Shown here: piece after piece, positions 1 to 8,454 of the stretch
How positions within the stretch are numbered: the stretch's first letter is position 1
Layout: the number at the start of each line of letters is the position of its first letter
Assembly: GCA_009841165.1 (NCBI GenBank)
Contig: VXMI01000114.1
Location: forward strand, 1 to 64,000
From: Gemmatimonadota bacterium
GTDB lineage: Bacteria > Gemmatimonadota > Gemmatimonadetes > Longimicrobiales > Gaopeijiaceae
Reading direction: 5' to 3'
Length of the DNA: 64,000 nt
The notes under the pieces: generated by a model
Seen by the model: the letters and a program-made list of their open reading frames with translations, nothing else
What the model was told of the DNA's origin: nothing
Database searches by the model: none
Made by a program: the position numbers and the translations under genes

Positions 1-441
1 GACACAAGCGCCGCACGGAACATCTATCACATCACCGCCACCGTGCGGGAAGAGGTTGGGCGCCTTCAGACTTCCGTCGGGGGGCTGGCGGGGGGATTGG
101 AGCAGGCGTCCACACAGTTGCAACGCCGCTTGAAGGATCTTCTCGCACTGGTCGATCTGGCGCAGTCCGAAGCCGAGGAAGCGGTGCTGGAGACCGCGGC
201 CAGGGTCCGTGCGCTCCGTGCGAATGCGGGAGGGTTCCTGCTCGCCCAATTGCGTCGCAACCTCACCGGGGATGCGGCCGGGGACGGGACTCGCAAGAGC
301 GAGGCCGGGCCCGCAGCGGAAGGCTTGCCGGAGATGGAAGAGGCAACCGGGACGGATGGATCACCGGCTGCGGAGGCGTCACAAGCCGCGGGTGGGGCCC
401 GGTTGCGCGAGACGCCCGGGTCAGGACCCACATCGCCCTAG
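1..441 (+). CDS. DUF948-like coiled-coil protein, 3' part
   Basis: The reading frame is open from the first base, so the start lies outside the window; the visible 146 residues are the C-terminal part. They form a long amphipathic helix region rich in Ala, Gln, Leu and Glu (about residues 15 to 90), followed by a low-complexity Ala/Gly/Pro/Glu tail. The pattern of a helical 'VREEVGRLQTSV...LEQASTQLQRRL' type segment resembles the DUF948 (YtxG-like) family of membrane-anchored coiled-coil proteins, whose function is not known; the N-terminal membrane anchor would be upstream. Its TAG stop shares the four bases CTAG with the stop of the convergent helicase gene. Family assignment is tentative because only the tail is visible. 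Confidence 0.6.
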   Translation, partial: DTSAARNIYHITATVREEVGRLQTSVGGLAGGLEQASTQLQRRLKDLLALVDLAQSEAEEAVLETAARVRALRANAGGFLLAQLRRNLTGDAAGDGTRKSEAGPAAEGLPEMEEATGTDGSPAAEASQAAGGARLRETPGSGPTSP

Positions 442-2678
442 AAGTAGTCCTTCTCCAGCCCGGCGTAACGTACCACGAGTTTCTTGCGCCCCGCGTCGCC
501 GAAGTCGACGGTGACCTTCATGTCCGGTCCGAATCCGGAGAGTTCCACGATCACACCCGAACCGAAGGTCTGGTGGACCACGCGTTCGCCCTTGACGTAG
601 CTCGGGCGATCCTGATTGAAGCCATCGTCGTAGGCTGGTTTTCCGGTCCAGGCGGCGGATGACCTGCCGCCTCCCGATCGATGACCGACGGCCCAACGCG
701 ACGCCCTCAGGCGATCGGTCCGGATCTCCTCCAGGTCCTCCAGCACATCCATGAACGTGGAACCACGCGACCGCAGGACCTCGCCGGCCCGGCGCCTCGA
801 CCGGGCGTGGATCAGATACAGCTTTTCGCAGGCACGCGTCATGCCCACATAGAAGAGCCTCCGTTCCTCCTCGAGAAGCTGCTCTTCGTCGTATGCCCGA
901 GAGAGGGGGAAGAGTCCCTCCTCCAATCCGCTGATGAATACGACCGGAAACTCGAGCCCCTTGGCACTGTGGACGGTCATCAGCGTGACCGCATCGGCGC
1001 CCGGATCGTGCCTGTCGATGTCGGCGACGAGGGCCACGTGCTGCAGGAAGAGGCTCAGGTCCGTGAATGTGTCGCGGTCACCCTCGTCCAGTTCCAGCAG
1101 CTGCTCCGCCTCGAACTGTCGGGCCGCCGCGACCAGTTCCCGCACGTTTTCCGCCCGGTCGTCGCCGTCGGGGCTCTCCTCCCGCAGCAACCGGACCAGG
1201 GCCAGTTCCTCGATGAGAGCCTCGAGCACCCGTCCCGCCGAATGATCCGCCGCCCTGGCCGAGTAGCGGCGGATGAGATCCGCCAACCGTGACAGCCCCT
1301 TCCGTGGAGACTTGCCGAGGCCCGGCACCTCGGCGGCGCGTGCCGAAGCTTCCAGCAGATTGATCCCCGATTCCCGGGCAAATGCGGACAGGCGGGCGAG
1401 CGAGACGGCTCCGACTCCGCGTCGCGGATAGTTCACCACGCGCTCGAAAGCGTCGGCATCGCGTGGATTCACAATGAGGCGGAGGTAGGACAGCACATCC
1501 TGGATCTCGCGACGCTCGTAGAATCGAACGCCCCCGACGATCTGATAGGGGACGCCCCTGCGCCAGAAGCGGTCTTCCAGGGCCCTGGCCTGGGCGTTGG
1601 TCCGGTAGAGCACCGCAAAGTCCCGGTGGTCGAGGCTCGGTTCGGAGAGCATCCTGCGCTCGATCTCCTCGACGATCCAGCGGGCCTCGTCGGTCTCGTC
1701 GGCCGCCTCGACCCGGGTCACCGGAGGACCGCCGACGCGCTCCGTCCGCATCGTCTTCTCCTTGCGGTACAGGTTCTGCCGTATCACGACGTTTGCGGCA
1801 GTCAGGATCACGGGGGTCGAGCGGTAGTTCTGTTCGAGCCTCACTACACGCGCTCCCGGGAAGCTGTGTTCGAAGTCGAGGATGTTGCTGATGTCGGCGC
1901 CTCTCCAGCCGTAGATGCTCTGGTCGTCGTCGCCAACCACCATCAGGTTCCGATGGCTGGAAGCGAGCAGCTCCAGGAATCTGAACTGCGCGCGGTTGGT
2001 GTCCTGGTACTCGTCCACCAGGATGAAGGCGAAGTGCTCCTGATAACGCTCGAGAAGACACCGGTTTTCGGTCAGGAGCCGGACCGGCAGGAACAGGAGA
2101 TCGTCGAAGTCCATCGCGTCCTGCTCCCGCAGGGATTGCTGGTACACGGGGTAGACGCGAGCCACCTGCTTCAGCATCAGGTCGGCACCATCGGCGTGGG
2201 CGCGAGCGAACGTCTTGGGATCCACCAGTTGGTTCTTGGCATCCGAGATGCAGCTGCGAATGGCTTTCGGGGACCAGCGCCTGATGTCGACCTCCGCGGC
2301 CCTCTGCGCCCTCTTCACCTCGCGCAGCGCCTGTTCCGCATCGCGTATCGCAAAACCGCGAGTCCACCCCACTTCCGGCGCATGACGCCTGAGAAGACGG
2401 GCTCCGATCGCATGGAATGTGCCGATCCACGCCCCGGCGCGCTGTCCGTCCAACATCTCGGCGACACGCTCGCGCATCTCGCCCGCCGCCTTGTTGGTGA
2501 AGGTGACAGCCATGATCCGGTCGGCGGGCACCCCGTGCTCGATGATCAGGTGCCACACCCGCGTGGTGAGCACCCGCGTCTTCCCCGATCCGGCCCCGGC
2601 GAGCACGAGGCTGGGACCCTGGAAGTGCTCGACCGCTTCCCGCTGCTCTCGATTCAGAGAGTCCAGGAAGGCCGTCAC
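438..2678 (-). CDS. pcrA: UvrD/PcrA-type superfamily 1 DNA helicase
   Basis: ATP-dependent 3'-5' DNA helicase of the UvrD/PcrA family, acting in excision repair and in clearing stalled replication. The 746-residue protein has the Q-motif region 'LNREQREAV' near residue 8, Walker A GAGSGKT at about 28-34, the Walker B/motif II VDEYQDTN, motif III GDDDQSIYGWRG, 'LEQNYRS' (motif IV) and 'TVHSAKGLEFPVVF' and 'LFYVGMTRA' (motifs V and VI), plus a C-terminal tail with a PcrA/UvrD tudor-like module. The frame is open further upstream, but a GTG at 2678 is chosen because it overlaps the stop of the upstream sensor kinase as GTGA and leads directly into the conserved N-terminus. Translation is therefore probably coupled to the kinase gene. 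Confidence 0.95.
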   Translation of the reverse strand: MTAFLDSLNREQREAVEHFQGPSLVLAGAGSGKTRVLTTRVWHLIIEHGVPADRIMAVTFTNKAAGEMRERVAEMLDGQRAGAWIGTFHAIGARLLRRHAPEVGWTRGFAIRDAEQALREVKRAQRAAEVDIRRWSPKAIRSCISDAKNQLVDPKTFARAHADGADLMLKQVARVYPVYQQSLREQDAMDFDDLLFLPVRLLTENRCLLERYQEHFAFILVDEYQDTNRAQFRFLELLASSHRNLMVVGDDDQSIYGWRGADISNILDFEHSFPGARVVRLEQNYRSTPVILTAANVVIRQNLYRKEKTMRTERVGGPPVTRVEAADETDEARWIVEEIERRMLSEPSLDHRDFAVLYRTNAQARALEDRFWRRGVPYQIVGGVRFYERREIQDVLSYLRLIVNPRDADAFERVVNYPRRGVGAVSLARLSAFARESGINLLEASARAAEVPGLGKSPRKGLSRLADLIRRYSARAADHSAGRVLEALIEELALVRLLREESPDGDDRAENVRELVAAARQFEAEQLLELDEGDRDTFTDLSLFLQHVALVADIDRHDPGADAVTLMTVHSAKGLEFPVVFISGLEEGLFPLSRAYDEEQLLEEERRLFYVGMTRACEKLYLIHARSRRRAGEVLRSRGSTFMDVLEDLEEIRTDRLRASRWAVGHRSGGGRSSAAWTGKPAYDDGFNQDRPSYVKGERVVHQTFGSGVIVELSGFGPDMKVTVDFGDAGRKKLVVRYAGLEKDYF

Positions 2679-3922
2679 GCTTCGACCGCCTGGGGCAAGC
2701 GAGCCTGGAAGGTCACACCGCGGTCGCCCCGGTCCAGGAACTCGACCCGCCCGCCGTGAACACCCTCGACAATCCGGCGCGTAAGGGTGAGTCCGACACC
2801 CCATCCACCCGACTTGGTAGTGACTCCGGGATCAAAGAGCCTGTCGCGTATCTCGAAGGGAACACCGGGCCCCGTGTCCCTGATCCGCAGGAGAACCCAG
2901 CGTCCCTCCGACGCGCGCGCGGAAATCGTGATCGCACCGCCGGTTCCGGCCATCGCATCGAGCGCGTTCTTCACGACGTTCTCCAGCGCCCACGTGAGGA
3001 GAACCTCGTGGCCCTTCACGTCGGGAAGATCCAGGGGAACATCGACATGCAGCGCCACGCCGGGGCCCAGCCGTGGCAGCCGGACTTCCATGTATGCGCG
3101 CAGTTCCGCCACCACGTCCTGCAGGGAGACGCGCCTGAGCTCGGGATCCCTGCCGATCAGTTCGAAGCGCCGGCTCACGCGCTCCAGCCTGACCAGGTCT
3201 TCACCGATCGCGTTGGCGATCTCCACCTGGGGCATCCGACCCGGCCGCTGACCCGGATCCAGGCCTAGTACTTCCACCCAGCCCTGGAGCGAACTGATCG
3301 GGGTCCCGAGTTGATGAGCCAGTTCCCGGGCCATCGCGGTCCACGCCTGTTCGGCGGCCGTCCTCCTCTGATAGCGAAAGACGGTCACCGCCAGCAACAG
3401 CGTCAGGAGCAGTCCGGTCGCCCAGAGCACCGGCATCCAGCGCAGCCGGGCGGCCTCGGGTGTGATTCCGTAGTGGACCAACTGGCTGGCGGGGTCCCCG
3501 ACCGGCGCGTTTCGGGCGTCCAGTTCCTCCGCGTATGCGAGGATGCGCTCCACGTCATCGGGAGTCGGGGGATCGGATACGGAAAAGGGGAGGTTGACCG
3601 AAGTGTTGTAGTCTCCGCCCGGCTCCGAAGTCACCACGAAGGGCACGCCGAGTTCCACCAGCAGTCCCTGAAGGTTCGTGAGGGCGGCGAGTTCCGCTCC
3701 CGGCTCCTGGCTCGTGAGCCCGCGCTGCACCTGGGCGTACACACGGGTAAACGTCTCGGCATCCGCTTCCCGGGAACGAACGATTTCGCCCGTGTAGATC
3801 ATGTACAACACCAACAGCGTCGAAAAGAGGACAGCCAGAGTGATGGGCCATTTGCGGGACACACCCACATGACTGGAGCTGCTCCCTCTGCCCTTCCGGT
3901 GCCGTGCCTTTCGCTTTTTCAT
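2675..3922 (-). CDS. Membrane sensor histidine kinase
   Basis: Two-component sensor kinase of 415 residues. A very basic N-terminus (MKKRKARHRKGRG) precedes a first membrane segment at about 26-44; an extracytoplasmic domain of roughly 115 residues follows; the second membrane segment is at about 163-183. The dimerisation/phosphoacceptor helix has ELAHQLGTPISSLQGW with His203 as the likely phosphorylated residue, and the ATPase domain has the N box (ENVVKNALDAM), DTGPGVP and the G2 box GWGVGLTLTRR. No HAMP domain is evident between membrane and H-box. No response regulator gene is adjacent; the neighbours are serS upstream and the helicase downstream, so the partner and signal cannot be told from context. 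Confidence 0.9.
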   Translation of the reverse strand: MKKRKARHRKGRGSSSSHVGVSRKWPITLAVLFSTLLVLYMIYTGEIVRSREADAETFTRVYAQVQRGLTSQEPGAELAALTNLQGLLVELGVPFVVTSEPGGDYNTSVNLPFSVSDPPTPDDVERILAYAEELDARNAPVGDPASQLVHYGITPEAARLRWMPVLWATGLLLTLLLAVTVFRYQRRTAAEQAWTAMARELAHQLGTPISSLQGWVEVLGLDPGQRPGRMPQVEIANAIGEDLVRLERVSRRFELIGRDPELRRVSLQDVVAELRAYMEVRLPRLGPGVALHVDVPLDLPDVKGHEVLLTWALENVVKNALDAMAGTGGAITISARASEGRWVLLRIRDTGPGVPFEIRDRLFDPGVTTKSGGWGVGLTLTRRIVEGVHGGRVEFLDRGDRGVTFQARLPQAVEA

Positions 3923-4012
3923 CGCAAACCCCGGCCAGGCCGTACCGATAGGGCCTGTTTATCCCGTCTGTGTAGTGGCCCTCGGTGTCCGGTCGGATTC
4001 ATCCGTGAACCA

Positions 4013-5296
4013 CTAGCCCTCCGGCGTAATGTCGGCGAAGCCGAGAAACTGCCGAAGCACCTTCGGGAGCCGGATGGACCCGTCTTCACGTTGGCAGGTT
4101 TCCAGGAGCGCGACCATCAGGCGCGGAAGCGCCAGCCCCGACCCATTGAGCGTGTGGACGAACTCGGTGCCGGCTCGCTGCTCCCGCCGGAAGCGGATGC
4201 GCGCCCTCCTTGCCTGGAAGTCCGTGAAGGTCGAGCAGCTTGACACCTCCAGCCATTGGCCCACCCCCGGCGCCCACACCTCGAGATCGTAGGTGAGCGA
4301 GGCGGAAAAACCGAGATCGCCAGCGGCCAGCACGACCACTCGGTACGGCAACCCGAGCATTTCCAGAACTCGTCCGGCTTCGCCTGTGAGTTCCTCAAGC
4401 GCGGCGGAGCTGGCCTCGGGCTTTTCGAAGCGCACCAGTTCAACCTTGTCGAACTGGTGCACCCGCAGCATACCGCGCGTGTCCTTCCCGGCTGCTCCGG
4501 CTTCGCGTCGAAAACAGGGCGAGTAGGCGACGTACTTGATCGGCAGCGAGTCGCTTCGGAGGATCTGTCCCCGGTGCAGGTTCGTGACCGGGACTTCCGC
4601 AGTCGGGATCAGCCACAGGCCGTCGCGCCGGGTGACATAGGATTCTTCGGCGAACTTTGGCAGTTGGCCCGTGCCTGTCATCGCGTCTTCATTGACGAGG
4701 TAGGGCACCCGCACTTCCGAGTAGCCGTGTTCCCGGGTGTGGAGGCCGATCATCCAGTTGATCAATCCGCGTTGGAGCGCCGCGCCGCGTCCACGCAGGA
4801 CGAAGAAACCCGAACCGGATACGCGGCTCCCGCCGGGCAGATCCAGGATCCCGAGGGATTCTCCGAGCTCCCAGTGCGGGCGCAGGGAAAACGGGGATTC
4901 GGCCGGGCTTCCCCACGTGCGCACGACCCGGTTGGCCTCCACGCCACCCTGCGGCACCTGCGGATCCGGCAAATTGGGAATGTTCGCCAGGGTTTCGGCG
5001 ATCCAGGCATCGGCGTCCGCCACCGCTGCGTCCAGCTCGGCTATGTTCGTACGCACCTCGCGCATGACCTCGATCTGTTCGTCCGCAGGCCTGCCCTGGC
5101 GCCTGGCTTCGCCGATCTCCCTGGAAACCCGATTGCGCAGTTGCTTGAGCTCATTCCCCCGCGCGAGGGCGTGCCGCCGCGACGTGTCCCGTTTTCGCAC
5201 GGCGTCGATCAGCCCAGCCGCGTCGGTCAAGCCACGCTTCGCGAGCGTAGCGGCCAACCCCTCGGGGTCGTGGCGAAATGCCTTGATATCGAGCAT
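4013..5296 (-). CDS. serS: Seryl-tRNA synthetase
   Basis: Charges tRNA-Ser (and tRNA-Sec where present) with serine in the cytoplasm. The 427 residues match the full family length: an N-terminal coiled-coil tRNA-binding arm (about 1-110, starting MLDIKAFRHDPEGLAATLAKRG), then a class II catalytic core with motif 2 (YSPCFRREAGAAGKDTRGMLRVHQFDKVE) and motif 3 (NGSGLALPRLMVALLE). The ATG is the first residue of the conserved N-terminus. The gene lies 29 bases after a small lipoprotein gene and 90 bases before the sensor kinase on the same strand, so it probably belongs to one leftward transcription unit. Confidence 0.97.
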   Translation of the reverse strand: MLDIKAFRHDPEGLAATLAKRGLTDAAGLIDAVRKRDTSRRHALARGNELKQLRNRVSREIGEARRQGRPADEQIEVMREVRTNIAELDAAVADADAWIAETLANIPNLPDPQVPQGGVEANRVVRTWGSPAESPFSLRPHWELGESLGILDLPGGSRVSGSGFFVLRGRGAALQRGLINWMIGLHTREHGYSEVRVPYLVNEDAMTGTGQLPKFAEESYVTRRDGLWLIPTAEVPVTNLHRGQILRSDSLPIKYVAYSPCFRREAGAAGKDTRGMLRVHQFDKVELVRFEKPEASSAALEELTGEAGRVLEMLGLPYRVVVLAAGDLGFSASLTYDLEVWAPGVGQWLEVSSCSTFTDFQARRARIRFRREQRAGTEFVHTLNGSGLALPRLMVALLETCQREDGSIRLPKVLRQFLGFADITPEG

Positions 5297-5325
5297 CCGG
5301 CGTCAGCAGCCCGCGTCGCCAGGCC

Positions 5326-5943
5326 TCAGTCCGGTGGAATGAGATCGCGGTTGTTGCATGCCTGGCTCACGTCGAACTGGAAATGGATCGACCCCGAAAC
5401 GAAGTCCGTCGCCAAGGGCTCGATCTTGCCGTAGTAGTTGCAGAGCGTGCCGAAGAAGCCGGGGTGTCGTCGCGTCCGGATCACGTAGATCTGGCCAGCC
5501 CGGATCGGAACTGCGGCGTCGGTAATGTACCGCGTCGTATCCTCCGGTGCTTCCGTGGCCGACTCGAAGGTCTCGCCCTCGAGAATCGCGACCGCGGCTT
5601 CAGAGGGGATTCCGAGCGCGCCGGGGGGCAGCCAGACGAATGCCCCGTCGCGCACGTCGACCGCCAGATCCCAGTCGTCTCCGGTCGTCGGCGCCTCGAT
5701 CCGAACCGCCTGACGCGGGAAGAAGTCGTAGCCGGAAACCAGGTTGGGCTCAGGCCGGGAGAGTGCGTAAAGTCTTACTGTATCTGGATTTACTGTCCAA
5801 CGTATTGCGAACGGATCGTCGTCGCAGGCCACCATCGGGAGGAAGGCCACCGCCATCGCAAGGAACACCGCGCCACACAACCGTTCACCGGGGCGGATGA
5901 AGTTGGCGGACCGGGTTCCTGCTGAAGCACCACTCACTCTCAT
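5326..5943 (-). CDS. Putative lipoprotein of unknown function
   Basis: A 205-residue protein that I cannot assign to a family. It begins with a signal sequence ending in a plausible lipobox (hydrophobic stretch AVFLAMAVAFLPMVA followed by Cys40 and three Asp residues), so it is probably a lipid-anchored envelope protein. The mature part contains predicted beta strands and one Cys in 'GTLCNYYGK' and another in 'VSQACNNRD', which could pair. The frame continues upstream to 6228, but that would overlap the divergent manC promoter region; ATG at 5943 is preferred because the signal peptide follows it. It lies just upstream of serS. A promoter is placed so close to the ATG that the message may be leaderless. 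Confidence 0.6.
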   Translation of the reverse strand: MRVSGASAGTRSANFIRPGERLCGAVFLAMAVAFLPMVACDDDPFAIRWTVNPDTVRLYALSRPEPNLVSGYDFFPRQAVRIEAPTTGDDWDLAVDVRDGAFVWLPPGALGIPSEAAVAILEGETFESATEAPEDTTRYITDAAVPIRAGQIYVIRTRRHPGFFGTLCNYYGKIEPLATDFVSGSIHFQFDVSQACNNRDLIPPD

Positions 5944-5949
5944 GGCCGA

Positions 5950-5979
5950 AACGTACTCGTTGCGCGGTCCCGGAGTCAA
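5950..5979 (-). promoter_or_regulatory. Sigma-70-type promoter for the lipoprotein-serS unit
   Basis: Read leftward, TTGACT (5979-5974) and TACGTT (5955-5950) are separated by 18 bases. The expected start of transcription, about seven bases after the -10 element, falls on the A of the ATG at 5943, which would make the transcript leaderless. There is no Shine-Dalgarno sequence before this ATG within the promoter, which agrees with that reading. Sequence inspection only. Confidence 0.4.
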
Positions 5980-5983
5980 CCTC

Positions 5984-5998
5984 AAAACCGTTGGTTTT
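5984..5998. repeat. Short palindrome between divergent promoters
   Basis: The perfect inverted repeat AAAACC-GTT-GGTTTT sits exactly between the two outward-facing -35 elements (5974-5979 leftward and 6000-6005 rightward). The position suits an operator controlling both promoters, but six-base arms are short and no regulator gene is adjacent. Confidence 0.35.
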
Positions 5999-5999
5999 C

Positions 6000-6029
6000 T
6001 TGACTTTGGCTCGCCGGTCCGAGTAGCTT
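6000..6029 (+). promoter_or_regulatory. Sigma-70-type promoter for manC-glmU-MBL
   Basis: TTGACT (6000-6005) and TAGCTT (6024-6029) are spaced by 18 bases and read into manC. The expected transcription start is near 6036, leaving a leader of about 100 bases before the ATG at 6134. The -35 element is identical to that of the divergent promoter. Confidence 0.5.
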
Positions 6030-6133
6030 CGCGCGTCGCTGTCGACCCGGATGGGGGGTCGGCCGGTTCCAACCGCAAAGCCGGACCGAATCGTCGGGAA
6101 TCCGCATCCGGAGCGCAAACCTTGGGCGATTTG

Positions 6134-7231
6134 ATGACAGGGTCCTCGGGAACTTCCGTATGGGCGACGATCCTGGCCGGAGGTGCCGGGCACCGTTTCT
6201 GGCCGCTCAGCACGGAGTCCCGCCCCAAGCAGCTCCTGCCACTCGGTGGCCCCGAACCTCTGGTCGTCGAGACCCTGGCCCGCGCGCTAGGCGTGGTCTC
6301 CGCGGACCGCGTTCGCGTCCTGACGGGGCAGGAACTGATGGTTCCGATTCAGGCTTTGACCGGCCTGCCGGATGATGCGTTCATGCTCGAGCCCCGTGCC
6401 AGGGGAACCGGTCCGGTACTCGTACGCGCGGCATGGGAGGCAGCGCAAGAGGACGCGGACGCGGTCATGATCTCGCTGCACAGCGACCACGTCGTTCGTC
6501 CGGCCGACGAGTTTCGGAACGTTCTGGCGGCCGGGGTGGAAATCGCACGTCGCGAACGACTTCTCATGACCGTCGCAATCCAGCCGGACAGGCCCGAAAC
6601 CGGATTCGGCTACATCAAGCCGGGCCGCGCCCTGGTCACGCGGGACGAACACCGAGCCTACCGCGTCGACGCCTTTGTGGAGAAGCCCGACAGGGCAACG
6701 GCTGTCGCCTACCTTGCCGCGGGCTATCGCTGGAACTCTGGAATCTTCGTCTGGTCCGCTCGGGTGTTTCTGGACGAGGTCCGGAAGCATGCTCCGGAGA
6801 TCGCAGGCGCCCTGCCCTGTTTGGAGCGTGGCGACATTGCAGGGTTTTTCGATGAGACGGCCGCGATCAGCGTGGATAAGGCAGTCCTTGAGCGAAGCAC
6901 CCGCGTCGGTTCCATCGATGCCACCTTTCAGTGGGACGACCTGGGAAGCTGGGAAGCACTGGCACGGCACCGCGGTTCCGACGCGGAAGGAAATGTCCTG
7001 GATGGGCATGTCCACCTCGTCCAGGCCCGCAACAACCTGGTCGTCGGGGATTCCGGACGCCTCGTGTTGCTCGGTGTCGACGACCTCCTTGTGGTCCAGA
7101 CCGGGAGCACGACCCTCGTGATGCCGAGGGCCAAGGCTCCCCGCCTCAAGCAATACCTGGCAAGACTGCCACGACGCGTTGTCCTGGACGATCCACCCCG
7201 CCGGTCCCGGGTACCGGGTTCGGAGTCATGA
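6134..7231 (+). CDS. manC: Mannose-1-phosphate guanylyltransferase
   Basis: Makes GDP-mannose from mannose-1-phosphate and GTP for glycan and polysaccharide synthesis. The 365-residue protein starts with the nucleotidyltransferase signature ATILAGGAGHRFWPLS-type loop (residues about 10-25) followed by RPKQLLPL, and contains the family motif FVEKPDRATAVAYLAAGYRWNSGIFVW with the sugar-binding residues. Only the nucleotidyltransferase domain and a short tail are present; the phosphomannose isomerase domain found in bifunctional homologues is absent. The open frame reaches back to 5897, but ATG 6134 begins just before the conserved loop. The stop overlaps the next start as ATGA. A phosphomannomutase that could supply its substrate is encoded at 38626-39996. 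Confidence 0.92.
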   Translation: MTGSSGTSVWATILAGGAGHRFWPLSTESRPKQLLPLGGPEPLVVETLARALGVVSADRVRVLTGQELMVPIQALTGLPDDAFMLEPRARGTGPVLVRAAWEAAQEDADAVMISLHSDHVVRPADEFRNVLAAGVEIARRERLLMTVAIQPDRPETGFGYIKPGRALVTRDEHRAYRVDAFVEKPDRATAVAYLAAGYRWNSGIFVWSARVFLDEVRKHAPEIAGALPCLERGDIAGFFDETAAISVDKAVLERSTRVGSIDATFQWDDLGSWEALARHRGSDAEGNVLDGHVHLVQARNNLVVGDSGRLVLLGVDDLLVVQTGSTTLVMPRAKAPRLKQYLARLPRRVVLDDPPRRSRVPGSES

Positions 7232-8451
7232 ACCCCGGGCGCCTCTTCCTGTACGACGACGCCGTCGCGCGGAATTGGCATCCATTCAGTCTGACCCGAC
7301 CCGCCGGAGAGTTGCTGTTCGGGACCGAGACGCTCAGGGCACGGATCGAGCGTGTCTTCGGAATGGCGTGCAGCGGCCACCTGGCGGGTGGCGGACTGCT
7401 CGGGTTCGAAGAGCCGGATGCTCCCGGATGCACCACCCTCAAGCGTACGGGCGTCACCGGTGCGCGCCTGTACCTGAACAGCCGGTTCGTTCCGGAGGAG
7501 GGTGCCGTCCCACCCATCGACAACGGCGGTGCCACGCTGCTCACTGCAGGATCGGCGGTGGTCGGTGCCCTGGTTCCGCACGGCGTCCAGGTCCCCGTGG
7601 CTTTGCTCGCGACCGAAGAGCCACCCGCGTGGCCGGAAGTCCCGCTGGCCGGTGAGATGCTGCACACGGTCTGGGGGCTGATGGCGTCCAGCGGCAACCG
7701 GATTCGAAGTGACGGAGCGCGCTACGAGGGAACAGACGTCCCGGCGGGAGTCCATGTGGTCGGTTCCGGAATGGTCTCGGTAGCGGAAGGAGCGCAGGTG
7801 GAGCCCGGGGTATTCCTGGACTTGTCCGCAGGGCCGATCATCGTGTCCGGAGGCGCCCGGGTGCAAGCTCCGGCGCGCATCGTCGGTCCGACCTATGTGG
7901 GTCCGGACTCGCTGGTCCTCGGAGGAGTAGTGGCCGGGTCCGCCATTGGACCGGGGTGTCGGATACGGGGTGAGGTCGAATCGAGCGTGATTCTGGGTTT
8001 TGCCAACAAGGCTCACGATGGCTTTCTGGGTCACTCGATCGCAGGGCGGTGGGTGAATCTGGGAGCGATGACCAGCAACTCCGACCTCAAGAACACCTAT
8101 GGTGTTGTCCGTCTGCGCACCGGAGGCGGCGTTGTGGACACCGGACTGTTGAAGGTCGGGTGCTTTCTTGGGGACCATGTGCGCACTGGGATCGGTACGC
8201 TCTTCAACACCGGCACCGTCGTCGGAGCGGGCTCGCACCTCTTCGGAGGAGGGATGCCCCCGCGTGATATCCCGCCGTTTTCCTGGGGGGGCGAAAGGGA
8301 ACTCGGGGAATACCGCCTCGACCGGTTTCTGGAGACAGCCGCAAGGGTCATGGCGCGGCGAGGAGTACCGATGAACAACGGGATGCGGAGCCTCTACCGC
8401 CGCGCCTTCAGTTCCACAGCTCCCCTTCGAGCTTCCACGCAGCCTTCCTGA
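7228..8451 (+). CDS. Alternative GlmU-type sugar nucleotidyltransferase/left-handed beta-helix protein
   Basis: Predicted two-domain enzyme of 407 residues. The N-terminus (LFLYDDAVARNWHPFSLTRPAGELLFG) matches the divergent 'alternative GlmU' family known mainly from Bacteroidota, believed to make UDP-N-acetylglucosamine. The C-terminal half consists of hexapeptide repeats of a left-handed beta helix, with the characteristic segment HDGFLGHSIAGRWVNLGAMT and SDLKNTYG-type motif around residues 262-290. Start ATG 7228 overlaps the manC stop (ATGA), so the two are translationally coupled. The nucleotide and sugar substrates are not proven from sequence; a role in activated-sugar supply for the cell wall or surface glycans is inferred from family and neighbour. 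Confidence 0.8.
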   Translation: MNPGRLFLYDDAVARNWHPFSLTRPAGELLFGTETLRARIERVFGMACSGHLAGGGLLGFEEPDAPGCTTLKRTGVTGARLYLNSRFVPEEGAVPPIDNGGATLLTAGSAVVGALVPHGVQVPVALLATEEPPAWPEVPLAGEMLHTVWGLMASSGNRIRSDGARYEGTDVPAGVHVVGSGMVSVAEGAQVEPGVFLDLSAGPIIVSGGARVQAPARIVGPTYVGPDSLVLGGVVAGSAIGPGCRIRGEVESSVILGFANKAHDGFLGHSIAGRWVNLGAMTSNSDLKNTYGVVRLRTGGGVVDTGLLKVGCFLGDHVRTGIGTLFNTGTVVGAGSHLFGGGMPPRDIPPFSWGGERELGEYRLDRFLETAARVMARRGVPMNNGMRSLYRRAFSSTAPLRASTQPS

Positions 8452-8454
8452 ATC

